Assembly: GCA_026709335.1 (NCBI GenBank)
Contig: JAPOTE010000062.1
Span: 1 to 45,239 of the forward strand
DNA: 45,239 nt
Direction: 5' to 3'
Origin: Bacteroidota bacterium
GTDB taxonomy: Bacteria; Bacteroidota; Rhodothermia; Rhodothermales; Bin80
This document shows, in pieces, positions 35,064 through 43,714 of this stretch. The translations under genes were made by a program, and so were the position numbers. The notes beneath the pieces are model-generated. The model saw only the letters and a list, made by a program, of their open reading frames with translations. It did no database searches and had not been told where the DNA came from. Numbering within the stretch: position 1 is the first letter of the stretch; each line of letters begins with the position of its first letter.

Positions 35064-36089
35064 ATGCCACGCAGTTCTATCCCATCAAACAACATTCTGT
35101 ATATCGGGATTGACCTAGGAACATCGCGAAGCGCCATTGCTGCCAGTAATGGCAAGCGAAGATGGATCCATAGCTATGTGGGCTGGCCTCGAGATTTTGT
35201 TGCGCGGAGGATGCTGAAGCAAGATGTTCTTATCGGCAGAGATGCTATTGAACACCGAAACTCTGTCAACCTTGTCCGACCACTTGAACATGGCGTCATC
35301 AAAGATGGAGCTGACAAGGACGAAAAAGCTGTCCGTGAACTCGTCAGCCATTTGATTGATCTTGTACAGCCGGAAGAAGGGCAGAAAATTTACGCCGCTG
35401 TTGGTGTACCTGCAGAAGCCCTTCGCATCAACAAGTTGGCGATCCGTAATGCTATTGGAGAATGGGCCGACACACTCATGCTCGTGTCGGAACCCTTCGC
35501 CGTTGCATACAGGCTCGGAGCCCTCAACAACACCTGTATTATCGACATCGGTGCAGGAACTGTTGACTTCTGCGTGATGCATGGAACGGTGCCCGGCGAG
35601 GAAGATCAGCGTTCACTACGCACAGGTGGAGACCATGTAGATGAACAACTTTTAAATTTATTGTCGGAACGTTTCGTACAGACTCCTTTCAGCGTGACAT
35701 TTGCACGTGAACTCAAAGAAAAATATGGAAGTGTGTCCGGTGCTTCTGATCGGATTAAAGTTCGACTCCCTATTGCAGGGAAATTTGAAGTACACGATCT
35801 TACCGAAGAAGTCTGGAGATCCTGTGAATCAATGATTCCTTCCATTTCGGAAACTCTCATTGATTTACTGAGCAGCTATGAGCCAATGCTTCAGGAACGG
35901 ATCCGACATAATATCTACCTTGCAGGAGGTGGGAGCCAGATTCATGGACTGGCAAAAGCAATCAGCTTCGCACTGGAAGAATATGGACAATTCACGATTA
36001 CTCCTATTCAAGATCCGCTGTTCAGCGGTGCCGAAGGCGCTTTGAATCTAGCGGAAGACATGCCACAAGAATATTGGGAAAACATGTGA
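35064..36089 (+). CDS. MamK-like bacterial actin
   Basis: A 341-residue actin-fold ATPase. Phosphate-1 loop: GIDLGTSRSA at 15-24; phosphate-2: IIDIGAGTVDFC at 159-170; adenosine motif: YLAGGGSQIHGLA at 285-297. It is closer to MamK than to MreB: it shares SYVGWPRDFVARRML, VGVPAEALRINKLAIRNAIG, VSEPFAVAY (E143), MHGTVPGEEDQ and the ending LAEDMPQEYW, which parallels MamK. E143 and D161 fall at the positions of MamK catalytic residues. MamK filaments organise magnetosomes in magnetotactic bacteria, but MamK-like actins also occur in other bacteria with unknown roles. No other mam gene is in the window. It sits 5 bases after the amidase gene and its stop overlaps the folA start. Confidence 0.87.
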   Translation: MPRSSIPSNNILYIGIDLGTSRSAIAASNGKRRWIHSYVGWPRDFVARRMLKQDVLIGRDAIEHRNSVNLVRPLEHGVIKDGADKDEKAVRELVSHLIDLVQPEEGQKIYAAVGVPAEALRINKLAIRNAIGEWADTLMLVSEPFAVAYRLGALNNTCIIDIGAGTVDFCVMHGTVPGEEDQRSLRTGGDHVDEQLLNLLSERFVQTPFSVTFARELKEKYGSVSGASDRIKVRLPIAGKFEVHDLTEEVWRSCESMIPSISETLIDLLSSYEPMLQERIRHNIYLAGGGSQIHGLAKAISFALEEYGQFTITPIQDPLFSGAEGALNLAEDMPQEYWENM

Positions 36090-36619
36090 CCCGCCCGCTG
36101 GTGATTATCATCGCTGCACTGGCACAAAAAAATCGCTGCATTGGACGTGATACACGCCTTCCTTGGCATGTTCCGAGTGATCTGCGACGCTTCAAGCGAC
36201 TCACGTATGGTTCACCAATGATTATGGGACGAGTCACATGTGAAGGGCTGATTCGTGATTTTGGAGGCCCTTTACCTGGAAGGGAAATATTTGCATTGAC
36301 CCGCGACTCTAATAGAAAAATCCATCCTGACATCCAGATCTGCCCATCACTGGAGTCAGCACTGGATCATGTGAAAACTGCTGCAAAGGTGTTTATCGCC
36401 GGTGGTGCCACGATTTATCAAGAGGGGCTAAAATTTGCCGATCGGCTTGAGTTAACTCTCATTGATGGTGCATATGAGGGAGACACCTTTTTTCCTTCCT
36501 ATGAGCACCTGATCGGGACTGAATTCGCTCTTAAGAAAGAAGATCCACACCAAGGATTTTCATTTGTTACCTATGATCGAATTCAGCCGCCGAGGAAAAC
36601 TGCTGCCCCACGGATGTGA
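36086..36619 (+). CDS. folA: Dihydrofolate reductase
   Basis: A 177-residue enzyme reducing dihydrofolate with NADPH. GTG 36086 is taken as start: it overlaps the TGA of the actin gene as GTGA, and the domain begins at once (VIIIAALAQKNRCIG). Motifs: LPWHVPSDLRRFKRLT with acidic Asp32 (E. coli Asp27), PMIMGRVTCEGL, and the NADPH loop VFIAGGATIYQ. The short upstream TTG at 36074 is less likely. With thyA nearby, it closes the folate cycle for thymidylate synthesis; the amidase and MamK-like genes lie between the two. Confidence 0.92.
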   Translation: MTRPLVIIIAALAQKNRCIGRDTRLPWHVPSDLRRFKRLTYGSPMIMGRVTCEGLIRDFGGPLPGREIFALTRDSNRKIHPDIQICPSLESALDHVKTAAKVFIAGGATIYQEGLKFADRLELTLIDGAYEGDTFFPSYEHLIGTEFALKKEDPHQGFSFVTYDRIQPPRKTAAPRM

Positions 36620-36649
36620 AGTCGTTAAGGTGCCGAAACGATATCCATC

Positions 36650-37810
36650 CTATCCAGCCGGAAGATTATTCGCAGCCGCTTTAGCGATCACCTCCTCATA
36701 GTAACCTTCATACTGGGCAACGATTGCATCTGTATCGTAGTTGCGAACCACATATTCTCTGGCAGCTTTGGCCATCTGCGAATGTAGCGCATCATCGGTT
36801 AGAATCTTCATGCATGCTTCAGAGAATGCCTCAATATCTCCAACTGGACACAGATATCCTGCTCCGCTTCCCTCAACCAATTCTGGTAACCCCCCGATGT
36901 CACTGCATACAACCGGAACATTACAGGCCATAGCTTCCAAAGGAGCGAGCCCAAACGCTTCGGATCCACTCGTAAGCAGAAACAGATCTGCAATAGACAA
37001 AATCTCCTGGATTGGATCCTGTTTACCCAGAAAACGAACTGCATCCTGAATTCCAAGATCGCGCGTCAGTTGCTCTACATTTGAGCGATCCGGACCATCT
37101 CCAACCAGAAGTAATTTCCCAGATACACCTTGCTGCAGAATCTGATGAAAGGTTTTTACGACATGAGGGACATTCTTTACACGTCGAAAATTGGAGATAT
37201 GCAGAACCACTTTTTGATCTTCCTCCCCGCAGATCGCCTTCTTGAAGTGTTGCTTTTGCAGGCGATAAAAATTATTCGTATCAATAAAATTTGGAATTAC
37301 TTTTATGGGAACCTCAATATCAAATGCATCATAGGTTTCCTGCCTCAAAAAGTTAGAAACCGCTGTAACCCCGTCTGATGCGTTAATGGAATAGGTTACC
37401 ACAGGAGTATAGGATGCATCCTGCCCGACAATCGTAATGTCAGTTCCGTGCAAGGTGGTTACGACTGGAATTGAGCGTAATTGCTTTTCTAGAATATCAC
37501 GAGCGAGCACGGCACTGGTGGCATGAGGAATTGCATAATGGACGTGAAGTAGGTCCAACCCCTCATGTTTGGCGACATCTACCATCTTACTTGTGAGCGA
37601 GAGCGCATACGGCGGAAAATCAAAAAGAGGATATCGATTGACACTGACTTCGTGAAAGCATATATTTTCCGTAACTTTGTTGAGGCGGAAGGGTAAAGAG
37701 TACGCAATGAAGTGTATTTCATGACCTCGAGCGGCAAGTGCTCTGCCGAGTTCGGTGGCAACGACCCCACTTCCGCCATAAACTGGATAGCAGGTAATTC
37801 CGATTCGCAT
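36650..37810 (-). CDS. bshA: N-acetyl-alpha-D-glucosaminyl L-malate synthase (bacillithiol synthesis)
   Basis: A 386-residue GT4 glycosyltransferase. ATG 37810 gives MRIGITCYPVYGGSGVVATE, the standard BshA opening; the frame runs on upstream without support. Further marks: GHEIHFIAYSLPFRL, HVHYAIPHATSAVLAR, TTLHGTDITIVG, NFRRVKNV, and the GT4 E-x7-E region SEAFGLAPLEAMAC. BshA joins GlcNAc from UDP-GlcNAc to L-malate, the first step to bacillithiol, a small redox thiol. bshB and bshC are not in the window. It is divergent from the outer-membrane gene, 52 bases apart, with a small hairpin GGGGG-AAA-CCCCC (37835-37847) between. Confidence 0.93.
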   Translation of the reverse strand: MRIGITCYPVYGGSGVVATELGRALAARGHEIHFIAYSLPFRLNKVTENICFHEVSVNRYPLFDFPPYALSLTSKMVDVAKHEGLDLLHVHYAIPHATSAVLARDILEKQLRSIPVVTTLHGTDITIVGQDASYTPVVTYSINASDGVTAVSNFLRQETYDAFDIEVPIKVIPNFIDTNNFYRLQKQHFKKAICGEEDQKVVLHISNFRRVKNVPHVVKTFHQILQQGVSGKLLLVGDGPDRSNVEQLTRDLGIQDAVRFLGKQDPIQEILSIADLFLLTSGSEAFGLAPLEAMACNVPVVCSDIGGLPELVEGSGAGYLCPVGDIEAFSEACMKILTDDALHSQMAKAAREYVVRNYDTDAIVAQYEGYYEEVIAKAAANNLPAG

Positions 37811-37862
37811 AATTAAAATAATATTGTAGTTTCCGGGGGAAACCCCCACAACCAGTAAACGC

Positions 37863-38507
37863 ATGATTGCACTCTTATTCTCCAGAATTGGAGTACACCG
37901 CCTATGTGCCGCTTTTTTCATTGGATTTCTCCTTGTCCCTGCAGCAACTGCTCAAACCTTCGGGGTAACCATAGGTAGCAATTTTCAGCGGCTGAGTGAT
38001 ATTACTCTCAATGAACTGGAAACCAGATTCGAGAGTCAAACCGGATGGCATGCCGGGGCCTGGATTGAGTTCCCACTCGGCCCCGCAGGTCTGCGGATCG
38101 GTGGACGATATATGGATGCTGGAAAATTATTCTCAGGACTACGGGAAAACAACTCTTCCGTCAGAGATAACTTTGATGTGTCTCTGATAGAACTCCATTT
38201 GCTACTGCGCCTGGGGTTGCCTTCGCCAGTCGTAAGTCCCCATGTCTTTGCGGGGCCGGTATTTCGGATTCCCTCCGGAAACGACAAGGAAATCAGTGAT
38301 GATCTGAAAATTCTTTCCTATGCAGGCGAGATAGGAGGCGGGCTGAAAATTGATCTAGGGCCAATCAGCCTGTTGCCTGAAATTGCCTATGTGTTTGGAA
38401 TCACCCGTTTTATCGAGAATGAACTCATCCTTAATTTGATCTCCTCACAGGTAGGAGATCCTCAAAGGCTGAATACGGTTATGATTCGCGTATCGATCGG
38501 TCTATAA
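37863..38507 (+). CDS. Outer-membrane beta-barrel family protein
   Basis: A 214-residue protein with a signal peptide (LCAAFFIGFLLVPAATAQ). The mature part has regular amphipathic beta strands (FGVTIGSNFQRL, GLRIGGRYMDAG, VSLIELHLLLRLGL, ending VMIRVSIGL), as in PorT/OmpA-like 8-strand barrels of Bacteroidota. The final residue is Leu after alternating hydrophobics, fitting BAM recognition. No enzyme motif is seen. The function is unknown. Confidence 0.78.
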   Translation: MIALLFSRIGVHRLCAAFFIGFLLVPAATAQTFGVTIGSNFQRLSDITLNELETRFESQTGWHAGAWIEFPLGPAGLRIGGRYMDAGKLFSGLRENNSSVRDNFDVSLIELHLLLRLGLPSPVVSPHVFAGPVFRIPSGNDKEISDDLKILSYAGEIGGGLKIDLGPISLLPEIAYVFGITRFIENELILNLISSQVGDPQRLNTVMIRVSIGL

Positions 38508-38555
38508 TCAGACGACCAAAAACAGATCGACTCTTAATTGGAGGTGAATCTGACC

Positions 38556-39209
38556 TCACCTGAGGCCTGCATAAAAACGAAACCTGCGCTCATCCAATCG
38601 GATATTGCGTTGAGGATAGACTGGATCTGCGTCTCCCACCCAATCGGGGGGGAGTTCCGGGTCGAGCATGGATTGCTCGCTGTAAAAATGGCGTACATTG
38701 GAAGAAAACGGACGTAGGCGATCGTCGGCATGGCGGATATAGAAAGCCAGTGCTAAGGTTTTCTGCCACCCCGGGATCTGTGTGGTTTCCACTAGGCTCG
38801 TATAGTAATTCAGCTTAGGTTGACCTGGTAGAAAAGCACTGAATTGAGCGGGGGCCAATACACACTCGCGATAAGAATTGCACCCATGAAACTTTGTATG
38901 TAGGCGGTTCCGGACAATCCAGCCAATTAACTCCTGTTCGTCATGTCTCTTACTTTCAGAAAACATTGCACGTGCGAGCCACAAAGTCTCTTCATCAATA
39001 TTTCCCACATATTCCGGCTTAATTGCCCAAGGATTTTGGAGAACGGAATATGTATCCTGGTAGGAAGGAGTTGAAAGAGGCGGTGGTGAAATAGCCAGAA
39101 AACTGCTTATTCCAAGCGGAGGTGCAAATACAACCAGACTCGGAACTACGAATGCAAGCAGAATTCCGATCGTACCACCCCAACAACATTGTTTCAATCT
39201 TGTACACAT
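38556..39209 (-). CDS. SleB-like cell-wall hydrolase (Hydrolase_2 family), anchored
   Basis: A 217-residue protein with an N-terminal hydrophobic segment (about 10-45, with GILLAFVVPSLVVFAPPLG). The domain from about 65 resembles SleB/CwlJ hydrolases: LWLARAMFSESKRHDEQELI, IVRNRLHTKFHGCNSYRECV and APAQFSAF, the last being the family's QFS motif. Catalytic Glu would be in SESK. These enzymes cut murein glycan strands; in non-spore-formers the role is housekeeping. The assignment is by motif shape, moderately sure. It is divergent from pdxB, 92 bases away. Confidence 0.65.
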   Translation of the reverse strand: MCTRLKQCCWGGTIGILLAFVVPSLVVFAPPLGISSFLAISPPPLSTPSYQDTYSVLQNPWAIKPEYVGNIDEETLWLARAMFSESKRHDEQELIGWIVRNRLHTKFHGCNSYRECVLAPAQFSAFLPGQPKLNYYTSLVETTQIPGWQKTLALAFYIRHADDRLRPFSSNVRHFYSEQSMLDPELPPDWVGDADPVYPQRNIRLDERRFRFYAGLR

Positions 39210-39301
39210 ATCTGCTTCGGACTGAAATGATTAATTTCCCTTGCGGGGAAGAGTAATACCCAATCGAACTACCCTATACGTAATTTCCCTCTATAGGATA
39301 C

Positions 39302-40435
39302 ATGCTGTCTATCGTGGCCGATTTGAACATTCCGTGTGTGTATGAAGCCTTTTCATCTATAGGAAATGTACATGTACTGGATGCCGAATCCATATCTGCT
39401 GAGACTTGTTCGGGGGCTGATATACTTCTGGTTAGAAGCGTAACCAAGGTCAATAAGCATCTTCTGGAGCAGAGCCAAGTGACATTTGTAGGAACTGCCA
39501 GTGCCGGATTTGATCATGTAGACCAACCTTATTTACAGGAACGGGAAATTCAATTTGCACACGCCCCGGGATCAAATGCCGTATCTGTTGTAGAATATGT
39601 ACTGACTGCGCTGATTCGATTCAGTACCCTAAGCGCACGTCCATTAGATGGACTTACCATGGGAATTGTCGGATGTGGCAATATCGGAGGACGCCTTGCG
39701 AAACGGGCGCCCGTTTTTGGGCTGAAGGTTCTCTTAAATGACCCTCCACTTGCAAAGGGTGGAAATCCCGGCTATGTAGATCTGGACAGAATCTTGTCGG
39801 ATTCGGACATTCTCACCTTACACGTCCCCAGAGCACCGGACACCTATCATCTCATCGGAGATAGAGAACTTCAGAGTATGAAGTCGGGCGCATGGCTCGT
39901 GAATGCCGCAAGGGGTAATGTGGTTGATAACCAAGCTCTCAAACAGGCACTGATTACGGGCCGAATCGGCCACAGTGCCCTAGATGTATGGGAAAACGAA
40001 CCATGCCCTGATCTTGACTTGCTCCAGCGGGTTACGCTCGCAACTCCGCATATTGCCGGACATTCTGTGGATGGAAAACTACAGGGAACGATTATGCTCT
40101 ACAATGCAGTAACTGAGCATTACGGGATCAGGCCAAACTGGGACTACGAGCAATTACTGTGTCAAAATTTACCGGACCCGATTGAATTTGAACCGAAAAT
40201 TGAGCCGAACTGGCTGGATGCAGTGTCAAGACGTTTATATGACATCGATGCAGATGACGCACGTATGCGGGACAGCTTGCTTTCGCATCAAGCCAATACA
40301 GCCGAGGCCTTCCGCCAACTCCGACGTACCTACCCTCCTCGACGCACCTTTCATAGACATCGAATTGCCAATACTCCTTCACCTTATCTCCACATTGTAC
40401 GTGACGGACTTTGTGTTTCAGATGTGGAGAGGTAG
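39302..40435 (+). CDS. pdxB: 4-phosphoerythronate dehydrogenase
   Basis: A 377-residue D-2-hydroxyacid dehydrogenase of DXP-dependent pyridoxal-phosphate synthesis. The start MLSIVADLNIPCVYEAFS and ADILLVRSVTKVNKHLL are PdxB-like. The NAD site is GIVGCGNIGGRLA (about 121-133). The catalytic trio is R204 in NAARGN, E233 in WENEP and H250 in PHIAGHS, where the GHSVDGK ending is typical of PdxB. The C-terminal dimerisation part (about 285-377) is shorter and diverged from E. coli. The gene appears to be alone. Confidence 0.9.
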   Translation: MLSIVADLNIPCVYEAFSSIGNVHVLDAESISAETCSGADILLVRSVTKVNKHLLEQSQVTFVGTASAGFDHVDQPYLQEREIQFAHAPGSNAVSVVEYVLTALIRFSTLSARPLDGLTMGIVGCGNIGGRLAKRAPVFGLKVLLNDPPLAKGGNPGYVDLDRILSDSDILTLHVPRAPDTYHLIGDRELQSMKSGAWLVNAARGNVVDNQALKQALITGRIGHSALDVWENEPCPDLDLLQRVTLATPHIAGHSVDGKLQGTIMLYNAVTEHYGIRPNWDYEQLLCQNLPDPIEFEPKIEPNWLDAVSRRLYDIDADDARMRDSLLSHQANTAEAFRQLRRTYPPRRTFHRHRIANTPSPYLHIVRDGLCVSDVER

Positions 40436-40466
40436 TATAGCAGCCCGTGGATAAAGTCAAATAAAT

Positions 40467-40892
40467 TTAGATAGCAATTTTTGATGCTGACTTTGCATGA
40501 TCTGACAGACAAATTGATAGATAAAATGTGCTAAAAGCAATGATTTTGAGCGTATTGGGAGCCGTACGCGCGTCCAGCATTGCGCTGGTGGTCAGTTTGC
40601 TGGCAGGGGCCAGGACACGAACCGCAACCATGCCGAGAACCAGCCGGCGAAAGCGCGAATTCCGGGGCGCAATGATCGCAGCCATCTTGAGTTGCTTCAT
40701 CACCCCCAAGACTGCCGCTACATGTCCATGGGGCTTATTGCTCCGAATCTCGAAGACTTCTTTGATGGACTTGACGGCAGTGCCTCCCCGGAAGAGAATT
40801 TTGAGTCCTTCAATGATAGGATTCGGGAACCCGGTAATATTGGCGATGGTGTTTTTGATGATTTTATCTCCGTCTCGTAATGAATTTACCAA
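40467..40892 (-). pseudogene. Truncated IS1634-like transposase relic
   Basis: A 141-codon frame whose middle is familiar: SLRDGDKIIKNTIANITG, EIRSNKPHGHVAAVLGVM, and RLVLGMVAVRVLAPASKL followed by TARTAPNTL-like sequence. This is the N-terminal third of IS1634-family transposases (consensus-like REGGKVKxRTLANLSKLP, SLPHGHVAAVLGTL and RVIAPxSKLATAR). The homology ends abruptly near 40530 and the DDE part is missing; the true 5' end seems frameshifted just upstream, where NEYF-like residues are in another frame. The opposite-strand frame over the same bases is a shadow. No terminal inverted repeats or target duplication are seen. Confidence 0.6.
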
Positions 40893-41243
40893 CCACCAGA
40901 CCCGAAATACTCGTTCTCAGGCCAAAAAATCAGAATAAAAAAACAGATATGCCTAGAAAAACGGGGGAAGTTCAGATACATCTGTAAAAATCCCTCGCTT
41001 TACAGCACGTTTCATGATGTCGAGCGCCATCGTTCAACTCACACGGAGTCACTGGATCCCGTTGATATATTAGTCGAGTCCTGCAAACAGTCGTTCCCCT
41101 GGCCTCAGAACTGTTGATGAACCTACTGGACAGAGCATGGCACGAATATTGCACGCATGTCAACAGACCAGTGATTATTCAAGAATTATGTACATTGGAC
41201 ACTCATTTACATTCATACATTAACATAAAACAAGGTTCTTAGA
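40893..41243. other. Intergenic region before the exported-peptide operon
   Basis: Some 350 bases between the transposase relic and the 90-residue gene. I see only short, non-conserved frames. The AT-rich stretch at about 41180-41240, with repeated acattcatacatt-type sequence, is the likely promoter zone of the operon. Confidence 0.5.
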
Positions 41244-41516
41244 ATGAAAGATAAAATTATTCGTCTAACCGCGGGGATTTGTCTGATTGCTATGTTTGGT
41301 ACGGTGGCATATATCGGAGGCTTGGCTACGCATTCTGTCTTTGCCCCATCTGATGTGATTGCGGCGGAAGAAGAGGCACGCTGCGAAAACAATGTTTGTA
41401 TTAAAAACTGGCGGGGCAAGAAAAAATGTAAAATACCAGTGGGGATCCTCAATCAGGATGTCAATTGCTTGAAGAAGGGGGGTGTACGAGTTATAGTTGT
41501 TGACGATAATGGCTAG
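41244..41516 (+). CDS. Small exported cysteine-containing protein
   Basis: A 90-residue protein starting MKDKIIRLTAGICLIAMFGT, with a hydrophobic core and a likely signal cleavage after about residue 40 (APSDVIAAEEEAR). The mature part is short, basic, with four cysteines (RCENNVC, KKC, VNC). In plan it resembles the NVEALA-type short exported proteins that accompany beta-propeller genes in Bacteroidota, but I do not see the defining NVEALA motif. It is the first gene of the operon: the propeller ORF is open from its last codons and the chosen start is 25 bases after its stop. Confidence 0.65.
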   Translation: MKDKIIRLTAGICLIAMFGTVAYIGGLATHSVFAPSDVIAAEEEARCENNVCIKNWRGKKKCKIPVGILNQDVNCLKKGGVRVIVVDDNG

Positions 41517-41541
41517 GTTAGTTCACAGGAAGATGGTTCCA

Positions 41542-42741
41542 ATGTGCTGTTATCTCCCGAAGAGGTATAGTGGCTTATATGTGTTATTCCTGCTTATGAT
41601 ATTCCTCTCTTGTTCCTCTCAAAAGGATCATGACGAGGAGCAGTCAGATTCAGGCGTACTTCACCCCACGGAAGAAAATATCCCAGTCATCACTGATTCT
41701 CGGTTTCTCTTGCATGAGGAAAAACCTGCGGAGGCGAAACCTTTTCTGGACATATCCGGTGGGAACGGACATTTGATAGGGATCATGGAAGGCCCGAGTG
41801 CGGAAATGATCGGAGATATAGCGGATGTAACTATCAGTAAGGAGGCGCTCTATTATGCTGATAGTGAATACGGTGAGGTGCGAATCTATGATCAGTTCGG
41901 TTCTTTGATGAGTACAGTTGGCTCTCCTGGGCCCGGCCCGGGAGAGTTCCAACAGCCTTACAAGCTGTCCGTTACGGACGACGGCGAGATATTGGCTGTA
42001 TTAGACCAAGGTACACGAGTTCAGGTGTTCCGACAGCAGGATTCTACATATACACTGGGATATACGTTTCGTGTACCGGATTCTTTCTATGGTGGAGATA
42101 TCTGTGTGATGAACGATCACGTATACACACTCGGGCTATCTGTCTCAGAAGAGTTGGATGGAATCATTCATAAGTACACCATTTCGGGAGAGTATGTCAC
42201 ATCGTTTGGAGCGATCTACAAGACATCCTTCGAGTTACTCCGCAGGATGTTAGCTCCAGAAGGAAGCCTCGGGTGTAATGAGAAGCATAGTGTGGTAGGC
42301 CATGTGAATGACAATATTCCTGTTCTTACGGGATACACGGATACAGGCTCTCTTATGTGGCAGGTTAAATTTGCTGACCTTAATCCTGCAAAGATAGAGG
42401 AGGGGGTAACTTCTGAAGGAGCGCCTTCGGTAACTAGACGAGAGCCCAAAAAGGGTGATAGCGGGGGAATCCTGTTATTATCGAATACAGAAGATTCGTT
42501 TCTTTTTACCTATGACACTATTTTTGACTTTGACAGCTTAACTGAGGCTCCTAGTGGCACACGGCACTATTTCAATGTAGATGTGCAGACCGGTCAGGGA
42601 AGTTATCTGGGTCAGAATGCTGATATTGATCTCTACGAATATCCCATATTAGTAGCACTTGATGCGGAGCGTGCTTACACGATGGCATTTAATCCGTTTC
42701 CCCAATTCGGGATATACCCGCGCAAGGAAGTGCTGCCATGA
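41542..42741 (+). CDS. 6-bladed beta-propeller lipoprotein
   Basis: About 399 residues. ATG 41542 has AGGAAG nine bases before it and leads to a lipoprotein signal, LYVLFLLMIFLSCSSQ, with lipobox FLSC. The mature part has NHL/6-bladed-propeller blades: IADVTISKEALYYADSEYGE, VRIYDQFGSLMSTVGSPGPG and PGEFQQPYKLSV, the classic F-D-x-G-x-G-PGEF-xxP form. Such proteins are common in Bacteroidota as exported solute- or peptide-binding partners without known enzyme activity. The end overlaps the next gene as ATGA. Confidence 0.82.
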   Translation: MCCYLPKRYSGLYVLFLLMIFLSCSSQKDHDEEQSDSGVLHPTEENIPVITDSRFLLHEEKPAEAKPFLDISGGNGHLIGIMEGPSAEMIGDIADVTISKEALYYADSEYGEVRIYDQFGSLMSTVGSPGPGPGEFQQPYKLSVTDDGEILAVLDQGTRVQVFRQQDSTYTLGYTFRVPDSFYGGDICVMNDHVYTLGLSVSEELDGIIHKYTISGEYVTSFGAIYKTSFELLRRMLAPEGSLGCNEKHSVVGHVNDNIPVLTGYTDTGSLMWQVKFADLNPAKIEEGVTSEGAPSVTRREPKKGDSGGILLLSNTEDSFLFTYDTIFDFDSLTEAPSGTRHYFNVDVQTGQGSYLGQNADIDLYEYPILVALDAERAYTMAFNPFPQFGIYPRKEVLP

Positions 42742-43382
42742 AAGATTCACCGACACTTCTGCGTAATCGCGCGTTGGTTGGAGGAATTGTTTTCATTACC
42801 ATTATCGCTTTTGTGGCAGGTGTCGCAGACATCTTTCCTCTTCCAGAAATAGATGTTCGTTGGCCCAAAAGTACGGCGATATTAGATCAATACGTGCCTG
42901 ACAATCATGTCAAACGGGGGCGGGAGCTTATGATGGTGTATATAGGCTCTTCGGCATGTGAGTATGCTAACCTTGCGGAGGTACCCAAACTGATAGAACG
43001 CACAAAGCTGCTTTTGCAAAAGAAGGCACACGAAAGGGGAATGCTGTTTTCTACGATGGGCATATCGATTGATTGGAATACAGAAAATGGAGTGCGACAT
43101 CTAGCCAAAATGGGGCGTTTTGACGAGATCACAACGGGGAAGAATTTGCAGGGTATGGGGGCCTATCAATTTGTGTGAGGTGCTTTGTCGGACGAAGCTT
43201 CTACCCCGCAAGTGCTTGTCGTTACACGCATGATTGATGCTCCTTCCGACGAACACCCCCATCAATCCTATCATGTATCCAAGGCAAACTTACTCACCCG
43301 TAAAGCTGGGGTTACGGCAATTTCCGCCTGGTTTGACCGAGGCTCTCCGCTCCCCCTAGATTTACTTGAACTTGAGCAATAA
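42738..43382 (+). pseudogene. Membrane-anchored thioredoxin-like protein with an in-frame TGA
   Basis: ATG 42738 overlaps the propeller stop (ATGA). One frame runs 146 codons to TGA 43176-43178 and then 67 more codons to TAA 43380-43382 without a phase change. Before the stop: a membrane helix (LVGGIVFITIIAFVAGVADI), a thioredoxin-like strand-loop MMVYIGSSACEYAN (one Cys only) and ISIDWNTENGVRHLAKMG. After it: ASTPQVLVVTRMID, which looks like the cis-Pro strand of the same fold. The stop replaces a residue between GAYQFV and GALSDEAST, most simply a Trp (TGG to TGA). The short product would lack the cis-Pro loop, so this is probably a fresh pseudogene, a sequencing error, or readthrough. Confidence 0.7.
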
Positions 43383-43419
43383 AAGGAGGCTATGAGCATT
43401 GAGAAAGTCGGAACGTGAT

Positions 43420-43710
43420 GGTGCCTGCGAACCTGTTTTAGGCTTTGATAGGCCAAGTTTGCCATGAAAATGTTGTGGCCCATTCCAATGACTTGTATAC
43501 TTGCCCAGTGTTCTTTGCCAACCCCCTCTGGAACCAGATCTTGCGGTAGTCCCGCAGGTTCTTGTGATCATCACCGCCGAATGCATGCTCGATCGTGGCT
43601 CATATGTAGTTGATCTTGCGGTTAAATATATATTCGCGCAGGTGAGCTTTCCGCATCATTCCCTCATATCAGCTCTTGATCAAAGAGTGCAGCACTTCAT
43701 ATATGTCGAG
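43420..43710 (-). pseudogene. Decayed transposase C-terminal relic
   Basis: Minus-strand frames carry MRKAHLREYIFNRKINYI, TGA, then ATIEHAFGGDDHKNLRDYRK and RGLAKNTGQVYKSLE; a frame step later comes MGHNIFMANLAYQSLKQVRR. The order (IEHxFG, RDYRKI, RGL, NTGQ, then MGHN) is like the last part of a DDE transposase. Two in-frame TGA codons and one frameshift make it inactive. The two stops look like former CGA codons. The exact IS family is not fixed. It starts just after the thioredoxin-like gene and ends at the hairpin at 43715. Confidence 0.45.
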
Positions 43711-43714
43711 TAGT

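Noticed and set aside
33131-36619. Part of a magnetosome gene island
   Set aside because: Only the MamK-like actin is present; neighbours are housekeeping and no other mam-type gene is seen.
40528-40938. Plus-strand frame of 136 codons
   Set aside because: It lies opposite the IS1634-like relic, whose minus-strand reading has recognisable family motifs; the plus frame does not.
42738-43710. Genome-wide reassignment of TGA to an amino acid
   Set aside because: Three in-frame TGA codons occur in the thioredoxin-like gene and the transposase relic, but many sound genes here end with TGA (glgP, the S9 peptidase, the D-aminoacylase, lytic transglycosylase), often with the next gene starting within it. 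Local decay explains the data.
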